A DNA stretch of 64,000 nt from Kordia periserrulae (GCF_003054265.1 NZ_QBKT01000002.1:372001-436000), one strand, 5' to 3'. Counted from the first letter of the stretch, positions 33,939-43,896 are shown. Numbers and translations are program-made. Notes: a model not told the origin generated them from the letters alone.

Positions 33939-34514
33939 TTACTCCGTAAACGTCACCGAATTTGTAGTTCGAACTAATTCTTCGTCGTTTTCAAAAGTGA
34001 TTGTCAATGTAAAAGTAACCGTGGTTTCTGTGGGAATTACAGTGTCAAAAGTTAAAAAGTAATCTTCAGAACGATTGGTAAGTTCATAGTTGAGTGCAGC
34101 TTTCATATCATTCATAGAAAAACCAGTTTCCTCAGAAACAACACCAAAACCAACCAACACATGCTCATTTAATGCATTTCCAGCGGCAATTCCGAAAAGT
34201 GGAACATCAGCAGTCAACACTACATTGGTAACAAATTTGGTAATGATAAATTCGTCATCGCAACTTGTCGCATAAGCCATATTGATAAAATTGGATTTCC
34301 GAATCAAAGAAGTTACGGGCGAAAAATCATAATCCGTCTTGGCGAGTAAACTAAAATCTTCATTTGTAACGCTTGTAATGTCATTATCTGCCATATCTCT
34401 CACCGTAAAATCGATGGTACTTAGAAAAATATTGTTGACATCGGTGCAGCAAGCATACAAGCAAATTTGAAGCAAGGTACATGCCACAACTAATTTGAGA
34501 ATTTTTGATTTCAT
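33939..34514 (-). CDS. Lipoprotein of unknown function
   Basis: The 191-residue protein has a lipoprotein signal with two adjacent cysteines (LYACC) at the cleavage site. The mature part is beta-rich, acidic and Thr-rich (FLTFDTVIPTETTVTFTLTI) like a small immunoglobulin-like or adhesin-type sandwich, and has a further pair of separated cysteines. It converges on the thioredoxin lipoprotein gene with about 53 bases between and stands alone. No recognised family. Confidence 0.75.
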   Translation of the reverse strand: MKSKILKLVVACTLLQICLYACCTDVNNIFLSTIDFTVRDMADNDITSVTNEDFSLLAKTDYDFSPVTSLIRKSNFINMAYATSCDDEFIITKFVTNVVLTADVPLFGIAAGNALNEHVLVGFGVVSEETGFSMNDMKAALNYELTNRSEDYFLTFDTVIPTETTVTFTLTITFENDEELVRTTNSVTFTE

Positions 34515-34642
34515 CCGTTGAGTTTATAGCTAGATACGGAAACGCTGAAAAGGTTGCGCACGTTGAAATTCTAAATATAAAATGTAAAATTTTAAATGTA
34601 AAAGTGTTTTTTGATGTTCAACTTAAATCTATGAGGCTAAAC

Positions 34643-34763
34643 GTCACTTCGAGTGATTTTCGTAATGAAATGGAGAAAAATTGTATCGAGAAGTACTCAG
34701 AAACTATTCGTGTCAAAGTACTTCTCGATACTAAATTTCTGCGAAATTTCACTCGAAGTGACG
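34643..34763. repeat. Dispersed hairpin repeat, two facing units (copy B)
   Basis: The left unit begins CGTCACTTCGAGTG (34642-34655) and ends TGTATCGAGAAGTACT; its inner stem is of ATTTTC/GAAAT type. The right unit (34717-34763) is inverted and identical over 47 bases to 8821-8867. The two units together form a long imperfect palindrome. Confidence 0.85.
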
Positions 34764-34835
34764 CTTTTTTCAATGTATTAATTTGATAATTTGAAAATGT
34801 GCTAATGGCTTTTATTTAGAACTGAAAATATACTT

Positions 34836-34863
34836 CCGTCAAGCTGAACTCTATTCAGCTTCC
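34836..34863. repeat. Short hairpin element AAGCTGAA-CTCTA-TTCAGCTT
   Basis: An 8-bp perfect inverted repeat (34841-34848 with 34854-34861) with a CTCTA loop, preceded by CCGTC. It is unlike the longer hairpin family but sits among its copies. Confidence 0.6.
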
Positions 34864-34954
34864 CATAAAGCAACTAAAATTTTCAACAAAAACTACTTGC
34901 TTTTGTCATAGAGATCGAAGTGACGTTTTGTAATTCTAAAAACCGAACTTTCTT

Positions 34955-34988
34955 ATTCAACATTCAACATTCAACATTCAACATTCAA
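34955..34988. repeat. Heptanucleotide array, CATTCAA type
   Basis: Almost five copies of CATTCAA (TTGAATG on the other strand). The TGA stop of the lolD-like gene (34987-34985) lies inside the last copies, so the array begins within the end of the coding sequence. Confidence 0.85.
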
Positions 34989-35644
34989 ATAATATCCCCA
35001 TCGCGCATTTCAATGGTTCTGTCTGCCATGTCGGCGAGTTCTTTGTTGTGGGTGACGATGACAAAGGTTTGCCCGAATTCTTCTCGAAGTTTAAAGAAGA
35101 GATTGTGTAAGTTTTCTGCCGATTCAGAATCTAAATTTCCACTCGGTTCGTCTGCAAAAATGATGGCAGGTTTGTTCATCAGTGCGCGTGCAACGGCAAC
35201 ACGTTGTTGTTCTCCGCCCGAAAGTTCATTGGGTTTGTGATGGTAGCGATTTGCCAATCCTAAAAAATCTAGCAATTCTTTGGCTCTTTTTTCAGCAGTC
35301 GCTTTGTCTTTATGTTGAATAAATGCTGGAATGCACACATTTTCAATCGCTGTAAACTCTGGAAGTAATTGATGAAACTGAAAAATAAATCCGATATGGT
35401 CGTTGCGGAACTTTGCTAGTGCTGTTTCGGAAAGTTGTTCGGTTTTTACACCGTTGATAACAAGCGAACTATCTTTGCTAGACGCCATTTTATCCAACGT
35501 GCCTAAAATCTGTAATAAGGTAGTTTTTCCTGCGCCAGAAGCACCAATAATGGAAACAATTTCGCCTTTTTCAATCTCTAAATTGATGCCTTTTAAGACT
35601 TCCAAATCGCCGTATTGCTTGCGTATATTTTTAGCTGTAATCAT
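34985..35644 (-). CDS. lolD: LolD-type ABC transporter ATP-binding protein
   Basis: The 219-residue ATPase has Walker [10 protein letters not shown] (about 35-43), Q-loop [14 protein letters not shown], signature [15 protein letters not shown] and Walker [14 protein letters not shown]. The [13 protein letters not shown] segment is characteristic of the LolD/MacB group, which powers extraction of lipoproteins or related exports at the inner membrane. No LolC/E permease gene lies next to it, as is common in this phylum. The stop codon is part of a heptamer array. The DUF5916 gene upstream is separated by 51 bases. Confidence 0.88.
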   Translation of the reverse strand: MITAKNIRKQYGDLEVLKGINLEIEKGEIVSIIGASGAGKTTLLQILGTLDKMASSKDSSLVINGVKTEQLSETALAKFRNDHIGFIFQFHQLLPEFTAIENVCIPAFIQHKDKATAEKRAKELLDFLGLANRYHHKPNELSGGEQQRVAVARALMNKPAIIFADEPSGNLDSESAENLHNLFFKLREEFGQTFVIVTHNKELADMADRTIEMRDGDII

Positions 35645-35695
35645 TCCAAAAGTGTAATTGGCGTAAATGTACTATTTAATGCGGTGTTGCACAAT

Positions 35696-38176
35696 TTATG
35701 AGTTGATATTTGTCATTCTTTTTTTACGTTGAAATAGACCTTTAACATTATTGAAGTCAATAAAATACACCAATCGAATAGATAAAGTGTGATCAATTGG
35801 CTCGTCGAACAAACGATTTAAACTATCAAAATACGTAGCTTTAGAAGCATCTGACTGATTGAAAATTTGATTTCGATACAACGCCGTTAAAAAACTTCCA
35901 GGACCAAATTGCCACGTATAACTCAAATCCAAATTCCAAGTGCTAAAGTTGATGTTAGAGTTTCCTAAGCTTAATTCTTCAAAAGTGTTTGGCGATTGTA
36001 CCACACGACCGTTTTCTTGTAAAAAATACGGCGTATCGTCGTAATCTACGGTAGTCCAATAGTTTCTAAAGGTCAAATTGAGCGCGTGCAAAGCATTGAA
36101 ACTGTAATTGGCAGAAATACTATTGACCAACTCAATTTGATCGCGTTGCCCAAAAATGATTTCTCCTTCCAAATTGTTGGAATCGTTGGCGTAGCCTCTT
36201 CGGTTATTTTCTACATTTAATGACGAACTGTACACCAAAATACACTTATCATTCACACGAACTCTAGGCTCCAATCGCACACGATATCGTGTAAATCCTT
36301 GATCATCTTCAAAAAATGTGGCAAAATTAGCATTCATGTCCAATGCAAAGGTTTTGTTGTAATCTGTAGAGATAAATCCGCCAGCATAAAATTCATTTTC
36401 TCGAATAAAGAAGCGTCTATTTTCAAAATCGCGCGGTTCAAAATAATCGTATTGTTTTCCTGGCGCAAAACTAGCATCAGCACCAAATGCCATCAAACTT
36501 TTCTTAGACACAGCAAATACATTTACACCAAAATTCGTTCCTGTAAAGACATTCGGATCGTACAAACGATTGTAATTTACCCACGTATTGATTCTAAAAT
36601 TATTCAGCTTTTCTGTCGGTTCAAAAATTTGATATGATGCATCAATTCCGAAGTTGTTAAAGTTGTTTCGAAAGTTCAATCCTAAATCGTTGATGTCGTA
36701 TTTGGTATTGGAAAAACTGTGATCAAAACTGTATCGAAACTTTCCGTTTATTTTACGAATAGCAAAAAATGAATTCAACCCAGTTTCAGTTCCGGTAGGT
36801 AAATTTCGATTGCTCATACGCAAGCGCGTAGCAATACTCATCGTATTTTTTTTGTTGACCAAATCCGCCACAAGTCCCGTAACATTGGCGTCTCTAAAAC
36901 CACTTCCATCACGTGTAACGTTTGTGTTGATAAGACTGATGGATGAATTTTGATTGAATTGTTGATCAACCACTAAAATATTATAATTGGTCAACGGTTC
37001 TACGACTTCTTGGCGAAATTCGCCTGTGTCGTTGTTTCGAACGGTTGCTTTGGTGACTTCGGTAATGGCGTTAAAAAAACCAATTCCCAATCCGTCTTTG
37101 GTGCGTCCAGAAACTTTCACGGCATTGATTAATTTGACTTTGTCGGGCGAATTGACCAATTCTTCATTATCGGCTAAATCTACACTTCCAGAAGGAGCAT
37201 TTCCGATACGACGCGAGAAAAATAAACTTCCTTTGTTAAACAAATCGACGCCTTCAGTAAAAAATTGCCGTTGCTCAGAAAACGTCTGTTCAAAAGGCCC
37301 TAAATTTAGTTGTAAATTGTCAAATCCAGCTTGACTGAAATCGGGGACAAGCGTCGCATCCAACGTAAAATTTTCGGTAATTCCATACTTTACATCCATT
37401 CCGAAATTATATTCATCTGTCGTAACGCCATCAAACGAATTGATTACAGTAGACGCAAACGGATATAAAATCAAACGTGTTGGCGGCTGAATGTCGCGTA
37501 AACCTTTCATTTCTCCTGCATACAAACCGATATAGCCTTTGGTTGGGTCAAACGGATTCCACGTGTATTGTTTTCGTGTTTTTCGAAACTGTCGGTGAAA
37601 TTGAATTCCCCAAGTTGGCTCTTCTTGATTCGTAAAACGTAGCGCTCGGTACGGAATTTTCACTTCTACAATCCAACCATCTGCCACAACTTTGGTAGCA
37701 TTTTGCCAAACGGCATTCCAACTGTAATCTTCTCCAATGGACGGATTGGCAATTGCATCTGCCTGTCCACCGTTAGGAAACACTACAAAATACGTATCAT
37801 TTTGTCCGTCATTATTCGGATTAATCGCAATGATAAAAAAGTCGTTGATTCCAAAATTGTCACGACTCGTAAATTGACGCATGATATCTTCGGGTTTATC
37901 ACGCAAATACGCAGCTACATAAATAGCTTTATCGTCGTAGGTCATTTTTACCGTTGTCTTTTGATAATCGGGAAGTGTATTTCCAATGGCAGGTCTAAAC
38001 TGAACAAAATCGGTTGCAACATCTGCATTTTGCCAAACGTCATCGTCTAAAACACCATCAATTTTTGGCGGCGTTGACGTACGTTTAATGTTGTATGTTT
38101 TTTTGAAAATACTGTCTTGAGCAATGCAATTTACTGTAAAAGAGAAAAGTAGTACGAATACTAAAAAACGGCTCAT
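35696..38176 (-). CDS. DUF5916 family outer-membrane protein with CBM9-like domain
   Basis: The 826-residue protein has a signal peptide (residues 1-19, ending NCIAQ). A CBM9-like carbohydrate-binding sandwich follows at about 30-210 (PPKIDGVLDDDVWQNAD, then YVAAYLRDKPEDI and WIVEVKIPYRALRF). The rest is beta-barrel-like, with repeated aromatic/Asn strands (DVKYGITENFTLDATLVPDFSQ) as in DUF5916 proteins. The family is widespread in Bacteroidota and is thought to act at the outer membrane, but no activity is proved. Complete, of normal length. No hairpin was noticed behind it before lolD, so the two may be transcribed together. Confidence 0.88.
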   Translation of the reverse strand: MSRFLVFVLLFSFTVNCIAQDSIFKKTYNIKRTSTPPKIDGVLDDDVWQNADVATDFVQFRPAIGNTLPDYQKTTVKMTYDDKAIYVAAYLRDKPEDIMRQFTSRDNFGINDFFIIAINPNNDGQNDTYFVVFPNGGQADAIANPSIGEDYSWNAVWQNATKVVADGWIVEVKIPYRALRFTNQEEPTWGIQFHRQFRKTRKQYTWNPFDPTKGYIGLYAGEMKGLRDIQPPTRLILYPFASTVINSFDGVTTDEYNFGMDVKYGITENFTLDATLVPDFSQAGFDNLQLNLGPFEQTFSEQRQFFTEGVDLFNKGSLFFSRRIGNAPSGSVDLADNEELVNSPDKVKLINAVKVSGRTKDGLGIGFFNAITEVTKATVRNNDTGEFRQEVVEPLTNYNILVVDQQFNQNSSISLINTNVTRDGSGFRDANVTGLVADLVNKKNTMSIATRLRMSNRNLPTGTETGLNSFFAIRKINGKFRYSFDHSFSNTKYDINDLGLNFRNNFNNFGIDASYQIFEPTEKLNNFRINTWVNYNRLYDPNVFTGTNFGVNVFAVSKKSLMAFGADASFAPGKQYDYFEPRDFENRRFFIRENEFYAGGFISTDYNKTFALDMNANFATFFEDDQGFTRYRVRLEPRVRVNDKCILVYSSSLNVENNRRGYANDSNNLEGEIIFGQRDQIELVNSISANYSFNALHALNLTFRNYWTTVDYDDTPYFLQENGRVVQSPNTFEELSLGNSNINFSTWNLDLSYTWQFGPGSFLTALYRNQIFNQSDASKATYFDSLNRLFDEPIDHTLSIRLVYFIDFNNVKGLFQRKKRMTNINS

Positions 38177-38332
38177 GTATTTGTTTTTTTGATTGAAGTT
38201 GTCTTAAAGAATAAGGGAAACATGGTTTGTTACAGTAAGACTGCGTAAAATTACCGCGAACCGTCACGTTTTTATCCTAAAAAAAAGTTAAATCTCACTT
38301 AAAAAAATAACAAGACAGATGATTCTCGTGAG

Positions 38333-38361
38333 TTTGATTGGATTTTTTTTAAGTATCTTTA
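38333..38361 (+). promoter_or_regulatory. Probable folE promoter
   Basis: TTTG (38333-38336), 17 bases, then TATCTTTA (38354-38361) fit the -33/-7 pattern with one mismatch. The ATG follows at 38390. Confidence 0.5.
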
Positions 38362-38389
38362 GGCGATTTGAAAAATTGAAAGAAAAATA

Positions 38390-38986
38390 ATGTCTTATAG
38401 AAAATTAGAAGAATACGATTTACAAGTAACGCAAGAAGTGAAAAATCGTTACAAAACGATTATTGAAGAGTTAGGCGAAGATACTACTAGAGAAGGCTTG
38501 TTAAAAACTCCTGAACGTGCCGCAAAAGCCATGCAATTTTTAACGCAAGGGTATGATATGGACGCTGCTGAAATTTTAAAAGGAGCCATGTTTGCGGAAG
38601 ATTATAACGAAATGGTGATTGTAAAAGATATTGAATTGTATTCGTTATGTGAGCATCATATTTTGCCGTTTTTCGGAAAAGCGCATATCGCGTATATTCC
38701 TAATGGACATATAGTTGGATTGAGCAAATTGCCACGTGTGGTAGATGTTTTTGCGAGACGATTGCAAGTGCAAGAACGCTTAACGCACGATATTTTAGAA
38801 TGCATCAACAACACGCTAAAACCTAAAGGTGTTGCCGTAGTGATTGAAGCTTCTCACATGTGTATGATGATGCGCGGTGTACAAAAACAAAATTCGGTGA
38901 CCACCACTTCTGGCTTTCGCGGTGCTTTTGAAAGTATGGAAACACGCAATGAATTTTTAAAACTCATCAGTTCAGATTTATCCTAA
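38390..38986 (+). CDS. folE: GTP cyclohydrolase I
   Basis: FolE converts GTP to 7,8-dihydroneopterin triphosphate, the first step towards folate. The 198-residue protein has the complete zinc site: Cys in [15 protein letters not shown] with His following, and Cys in [40 protein letters not shown] and [10 protein letters not shown] are family hallmarks. An acidic N-terminal helix precedes the core. The next gene begins 9 bases after the stop, so the two are probably co-transcribed although unrelated in function. Confidence 0.97.
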   Translation: MSYRKLEEYDLQVTQEVKNRYKTIIEELGEDTTREGLLKTPERAAKAMQFLTQGYDMDAAEILKGAMFAEDYNEMVIVKDIELYSLCEHHILPFFGKAHIAYIPNGHIVGLSKLPRVVDVFARRLQVQERLTHDILECINNTLKPKGVAVVIEASHMCMMMRGVQKQNSVTTTSGFRGAFESMETRNEFLKLISSDLS

Positions 38987-38995
38987 ATAGTACGT

Positions 38996-40312
38996 TTGAA
39001 ATACGCTAAAAACATATTCTTTTTGTTCCTGCTGTGGAATGTTGTTGTCTTTGGACAGAACACGCTAACAGATTGGAAAACCTTTGAAAGCAACTTTGTA
39101 AAAGACTTTCAGCGTTTGTACATTTCTGAATTGCGAATTTCTTACATAAATAATTTAGAACTCATTCAAAGTAGACGCAATGTAGAAAAGCAGGAAAAAG
39201 TACTGTTACAGTATCAAAAAGCATTGCAAGCTATTGATTCCACTGCGTTGAACAAAACTGAAAAGTTAGATTATGCGTTGGCAGCGTATGAAATCAATCT
39301 GAATTTAGAACGCGTGCGACTTGAAAAAAAGTGGTTAGACATAAAACCTAGAAGAGTTCCCGAGGAAGGTTTACAAAAAGTGCCCATGGGCAAAGAATGG
39401 TACGTGTATTTTCTAAAAAGATGGGTAGATGCTGAAGTAACGCCAGATGCTATTTTTCAATTTGGATTGTCAGAAATCAATCGTGCTAAAAAAGCGATAA
39501 AAGCAATTCAAGAAGCTTCTGGATTGGACAGTATTGCGTATCAAACATACATCAATGACACGCGTTTTTTCTACACAGATGTTGCCAGTATTCAACAAGG
39601 TTTTGAAAATTACAAAAAAGCCATTCTTCCCAACTTGATTGGTTATTTTCCTAAAGTACATCAATTACCAGACGTAACAATTGAAGAAGGAAAAAACGAA
39701 GACTATGGGCGAGTCCCGGCGTATTACAATGAATTTGAAAAAACGTTTTACTATAACTTTTTTGACAAACCATTTAACAGACGACAAGTAGCGTGGATTT
39801 ACATGCACGAAGCCATTCCAGGACATCATTATCAAATACAATTTGAAGCGCAACTGGAAAAAACACCCATTCAGCAGTTGTTTTCATACAACGGTTATCG
39901 CGAAGGTTGGGCAGCGTATGTAGAAGAATTGATATACGAATTTGGTCCAGAAACGACCAAATACGACGCTTTGGGCAAATGGGAGTGGGACATTATTCGT
40001 TCTGTGCGAGTTGCGATGGATGTCGGATTGAATTATTATGATTGGAGCGACGAAAAAGCACTTGAATTCTGGCAACAGCACATTCAAGGAAAAGACGCTA
40101 TCGCTCAGCGTGAAATCAATCGAATGAAACAATGGCCAGCACAAGTCATCACCTATAAATACGGCGCAAACCAAATTTTACAATGGAAAGCCGCATTGGA
40201 AGCTACGTTGCCAAATGGAAAGGAATTTCCTTGGTTGGCGTTTCATACCAAAATTCTTCAAAATGGAGCCTTGCCTTTTTCTGTATTGGATGCGGAGGTT
40301 TTTGGGAATTAG
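38996..40312 (+). CDS. DUF885 family secreted metallopeptidase-like protein, TTG start
   Basis: The 438-residue protein appears to start at TTG 38996; no ATG is in frame nearby, and the TTG reading gives a good signal peptide (MKYAKNIFFLFLLWNVVVFG, then Q). The zinc-peptidase-like motif HEAIPGHHYQ at 271-280 (His271, Glu272, His277 or 278) and NGYREGWAAYVEEL match DUF885. The protein is shorter than many members (about 550-600). It follows folE by 9 bases and converges with the S41 peptidase gene with a 4-base overlap of the ends. Peptidase activity is inferred from the motif only. Confidence 0.88.
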   Translation: MKYAKNIFFLFLLWNVVVFGQNTLTDWKTFESNFVKDFQRLYISELRISYINNLELIQSRRNVEKQEKVLLQYQKALQAIDSTALNKTEKLDYALAAYEINLNLERVRLEKKWLDIKPRRVPEEGLQKVPMGKEWYVYFLKRWVDAEVTPDAIFQFGLSEINRAKKAIKAIQEASGLDSIAYQTYINDTRFFYTDVASIQQGFENYKKAILPNLIGYFPKVHQLPDVTIEEGKNEDYGRVPAYYNEFEKTFYYNFFDKPFNRRQVAWIYMHEAIPGHHYQIQFEAQLEKTPIQQLFSYNGYREGWAAYVEELIYEFGPETTKYDALGKWEWDIIRSVRVAMDVGLNYYDWSDEKALEFWQQHIQGKDAIAQREINRMKQWPAQVITYKYGANQILQWKAALEATLPNGKEFPWLAFHTKILQNGALPFSVLDAEVFGN

Positions 40313-41694
40313 CGCAATTCCGCTATAATTCGTAGTGTTTCTTCCAAAATTTCATCGTTTTCATCCAACAAATGGTCTTTTATCACAATATCAGGTTGCA
40401 CACCTTTCAGTTCTAAAATTCCGCTAGGACGCGTCATAAAACCTTTGGAAACTTTTACACTAATTCCTGTTATCGGAAGTTTATAAATCAGTTGTGAAGC
40501 GCATAAAGAGCTGTACTCGCCTGTTTCTTCGCCAATAATCATTCCCAAACCATAATCTTGAATTTGTGTTGCGGTCACCGTTGCTTGCGAATGCGATTGA
40601 CGATTCACCAACACAAAAACCAATCCCGTAAAGCGTTTTTCTAAAGGCTGTGGCTGATATTTTTCAAATTTGTACTCAAAAATAGCTCCATTTTCATGAG
40701 ATAAAATTGCTTTTGAAAAATCGCTTGGTGGATTGTTTTGTGAACGAATGTGATTTTTAAGAATTTCACTAGCTTTTACTTCAAACTTTGAACTCCATCG
40801 AAAAGGTTTGTCAGCAATATACGATACCAAATAATCACTAAACGAATCGTTTCCGCCACCGTTATTTCGCAAATCGATGATTAAATTTTTGATATTTTCA
40901 CTATTTATTTTTTGAAACGCGCTATCCATAAATTGTTGATACTTGGCTTCGTCGCCCGAAAAATTTCCAGGATTCAAATACGCAGTTTGACGAAACATTT
41001 CCAGTTTCATTTGTGCGTTTAATACATCGGTACGCTTCATTTCATAATCGTTGATCACTTGAATTGCTTTGACAGTGTAGGTTTCTGTACGATTATCAGT
41101 TTCGATTTCTACTTCAAATTCATCTTGTTGTCCAAACACTTGCCAATAATATCGTGGAAACGAATAGACTTCAATTTTAGCATGTTTAAAATACAAACGT
41201 TCGGCAGAAACTTGTGGATATATTTTAGCCAATATCGTTTCCATTGATTGTCCGTTGATGCTCAAAATTTTGGCTCCGACTGGAATTTCATCCGTTGCAG
41301 ACCAATTTTTTCGAACAAAACTATTGCCATTTTCAAAAGCAATTTCTAAAGGAAAAATAGTGCCACCGTTTTGCGCATAATTTATATACGACTGTGCAGG
41401 AAAATCAATTTCGGTATGTCCGTTATTCACAGCCGAAATCATGCGCTGAAAAATGCTTGTCGTTTCCAACAGATTGTATGTTTCTTTTTGAAGCGAATTT
41501 TTCAAAGTTTGATACGTAGTATCTAGCGTTTCTTTGGTAGTGTACGTGTGAATATTGTAATGTGTTTTTTGTAAAGAAGTGTACAAATATTCCAAATCAT
41601 CTGTCACTTGTTGTTTGGTAAATTGTGTTTTCGATTGACCAAAACTATGGGAAGTTGTACAAATAATAAGTAGGCTGAGAAAAATAGTTTTCAT
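40309..41694 (-). CDS. S41 family (tail-specific protease-like) peptidase
   Basis: The ATG at 41694 starts a signal peptide (MKTIFLSLLIICTTSHSFG); the longer reading begins at a TTG and lacks a good signal. The protein has 461 residues. PDZ-like sequence occurs near residues 140-170 (GAKILSINGQSMETIL). The catalytic serine lies in VNRQSHSQATVTATQ; LIDLRNNGGGNDSF and IGEETGEYSSLCAS complete the S41 signature. It is probably periplasmic or outer-membrane lipid-facing. It shares its 3' end with the DUF885 gene by 4 bases. Confidence 0.88.
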   Translation of the reverse strand: MKTIFLSLLIICTTSHSFGQSKTQFTKQQVTDDLEYLYTSLQKTHYNIHTYTTKETLDTTYQTLKNSLQKETYNLLETTSIFQRMISAVNNGHTEIDFPAQSYINYAQNGGTIFPLEIAFENGNSFVRKNWSATDEIPVGAKILSINGQSMETILAKIYPQVSAERLYFKHAKIEVYSFPRYYWQVFGQQDEFEVEIETDNRTETYTVKAIQVINDYEMKRTDVLNAQMKLEMFRQTAYLNPGNFSGDEAKYQQFMDSAFQKINSENIKNLIIDLRNNGGGNDSFSDYLVSYIADKPFRWSSKFEVKASEILKNHIRSQNNPPSDFSKAILSHENGAIFEYKFEKYQPQPLEKRFTGLVFVLVNRQSHSQATVTATQIQDYGLGMIIGEETGEYSSLCASQLIYKLPITGISVKVSKGFMTRPSGILELKGVQPDIVIKDHLLDENDEILEETLRIIAELR

Positions 41695-41801
41695 GTGTTT
41701 GTTCGTTTTCTTCAAGACGAAACTCTACCGAACTTGTTACAAAATTTATTTGTAATACTGCTATTTGGAAGTTGTGTATAGTGTCGTTCGCGAATATTGC
41801 G

Positions 41802-41809
41802 TAGGTTTG
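41802..41809 (+). promoter_or_regulatory. -7 element immediately before the BNR gene
   Basis: TAGGTTTG matches TAnnTTTG and ends 5 bases before the ATG at 41815, which would make the message nearly leaderless. No clear -33 partner. Confidence 0.35.
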
Positions 41810-41814
41810 TACGT

Positions 41815-43893
41815 ATGAAATTTTCAACGGTTTTCTTTGGTATCTTTTTAATGCTTGGCGCGAATGGACTCGCACAACAACCAACGAATCATGTGTTTGT
41901 ATCATCGGAAGCGACTTCTTCTGAAAATTACACATCCATGACGTTTAACGGTGTTTGGTGTTGGTTTTCGGATCCAAGAGCGGTGTATTTTGAAGGAAAA
42001 CACAAACGAACCTACGCAGGTTGGATTGACAATTACGGCGATGTACATATTGGCTATTACGACCACGAAACACAAGTGATTGACTCAAAAGTGATTTATG
42101 ATAACCTAGAAATTGACGATCATGATAATCCTTCTATTGTAATTGACGATGACGGCAGATTGCTCGTTTTTTTTAACACACATTTACAAGACGAACGTCC
42201 GTTATTTTTTTGTAAATCACTACAACCAGAATCAATACAAGAGTGGTCGCCTGTAGAAGAATTGTTTTTAAATGATGAAGAAAAATACCGAACGGCGCGT
42301 ATTTTACGACATACCTATACCAATCCTGTGCGGTTGTCCAACGAAAAAGCCATGTATCTTTTTTGGCGTGGCGTGGATGTAAAACCTTCGTTTTCAGTTT
42401 CTAAAAATAACGGAGAAAGTTGGTCTGCAGGTGAAGTTTTGTTTCAACCCAAGGAAGAATATGACTTAAAAGTACCATATACCAAAGTGTATTCGGATGG
42501 TATTTCCAAAATTCATTTTACGTTTACAGACGGACATCCCGCAAAAGAAACAAACAATAAATTATACTATATGTACTATGAAAATGGTGCATTTTTTAAA
42601 GCTAACGGACAAAAAATTAAAGAAGTATCTCAATTACCAGTTTTAGCTTCTGAATTGGACGTGATTTTTGAATCGGACAGTATCAAATCGTGGAATTGGG
42701 ATATTGCGCAAAACAAAAATGGAAATCCAGTTGTAACGTATGTAAAGTTCCCACAAAAAGACAAACATATCTACGCGTATGCGACTTTTGAAAACAATCA
42801 ATGGAAAAGTTATGATATAATAGAAGCGGGTGGATGGTTTCCAAAAACAAGAGAAAATACAGTAGAACCTTCACCACATTACTCAGGCGGTATTGTGATT
42901 GATCATGAAATGCCAAATACGGTGTATCTTTCTGTAAAGCGAAACGGTGTTTTTGAGATAGAGCAGTGGACGACTCAAAATCGAGGGAAATCATGGAAAG
43001 TTCAAAAAATCACGGAAAACTCTACCAAAGATAATATTCGTCCGTTTGCCGTTCGGGGAGCAAAGCCTGGAAATCCATTGCAATTGTTGTGGTTGCAAAG
43101 TACCAATTATATCTATTTTGCGCATGATACGCGTGGCAAAACAAAAGAAGTTGATTTTAAAGAGCGCTTTCATACAGCTGTAAAAATGAATTTGAAAAAG
43201 CCTTCACTGACGACTTCTTTGACCAAAGAAAATCTTCTTCAATTTTTACGTCAAGTTGCTGAGCGATTGCTAGAAAACCCAAACCATTCACTTTCTAAGC
43301 AACGTTGGAATTTTGGAATGTGGTATGCCGGAATTGAAGCTTTTTACGAAATCACTAAAGAAGACCGCTATACAAACGAATTGCAGAACATTCAACAGTA
43401 TTTTGGGGATACACTAGAAGATGTAGACGAGGAAAGCACTACTATTTTTGACGTGATTTGGTCATTTAACGCTAAAAACAATCGCAAGACATTGCAACAA
43501 TTAGAATCTTTACAATTAGCTGATTTTGAAGAACAAGAAGCAAGTCTATCGTTTGCTTCACAAATTCGCGCGATTGAGCAATTTGAAAACGAAATTGCAA
43601 GCATTGAAGCATTGAAAGCTAGTATTACCAAAGAAAAAGATGCTTTTTTAGAACTTTTAAACCCAAAACATATTGGAGATACATTACAAATAAGAGCCTT
43701 GATAATTTACAGTGTTGCCGCAGGAATTCGCAATGGTATTTTTGATAAAAAGTATATAGATACAGTAAAAAGTTCGTTGAAGCAACTACAATCAGAACTT
43801 TTGAAAAATCAGCTTTTCAAGAAACTTGATACGGAAACTAGCGCTGCTGTCTTATTGGCTGGGAAAGAAATCTATTTGCTTTTGAACGAGTAA
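41815..43893 (+). CDS. BNR-repeat-containing secreted protein (BNR_4-like)
   Basis: From ATG 41815 the product has 692 residues with a signal peptide (MKFSTVFFGIFLMLGANG, then LAQQ). Residues about 40-450 form a beta-propeller: GVWCWFSDPRAVYFEG, YAGWIDNYGDVHIGYYD and SVSKNNGESWSAGEV, FEIEQWTTQNRGKSWKV are Asp-box/BNR elements. This is the BNR_4 type seen in polysaccharide lyases and sugar hydrolases of marine Bacteroidota. A helical C-terminal domain (about 470-690) follows and is not recognised. No other polysaccharide-degrading gene lies adjacent. Substrate unknown. Confidence 0.85.
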   Translation: MKFSTVFFGIFLMLGANGLAQQPTNHVFVSSEATSSENYTSMTFNGVWCWFSDPRAVYFEGKHKRTYAGWIDNYGDVHIGYYDHETQVIDSKVIYDNLEIDDHDNPSIVIDDDGRLLVFFNTHLQDERPLFFCKSLQPESIQEWSPVEELFLNDEEKYRTARILRHTYTNPVRLSNEKAMYLFWRGVDVKPSFSVSKNNGESWSAGEVLFQPKEEYDLKVPYTKVYSDGISKIHFTFTDGHPAKETNNKLYYMYYENGAFFKANGQKIKEVSQLPVLASELDVIFESDSIKSWNWDIAQNKNGNPVVTYVKFPQKDKHIYAYATFENNQWKSYDIIEAGGWFPKTRENTVEPSPHYSGGIVIDHEMPNTVYLSVKRNGVFEIEQWTTQNRGKSWKVQKITENSTKDNIRPFAVRGAKPGNPLQLLWLQSTNYIYFAHDTRGKTKEVDFKERFHTAVKMNLKKPSLTTSLTKENLLQFLRQVAERLLENPNHSLSKQRWNFGMWYAGIEAFYEITKEDRYTNELQNIQQYFGDTLEDVDEESTTIFDVIWSFNAKNNRKTLQQLESLQLADFEEQEASLSFASQIRAIEQFENEIASIEALKASITKEKDAFLELLNPKHIGDTLQIRALIIYSVAAGIRNGIFDKKYIDTVKSSLKQLQSELLKNQLFKKLDTETSAAVLLAGKEIYLLLNE

Positions 43894-43896
43894 ATC

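Larger units (their letters stand above)
34515..34984. other. Repeat-packed intergenic region
   Basis: This 470-base gap has no gene. It contains a facing pair of dispersed hairpin units (34643-34763), an AAGCTGAA hairpin element (34836-34863), a fragment of the hairpin family (34914-34925) and a CATTCAA array (34955-34988). It lies between the starts and ends of two minus-strand genes. Confidence 0.75.
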
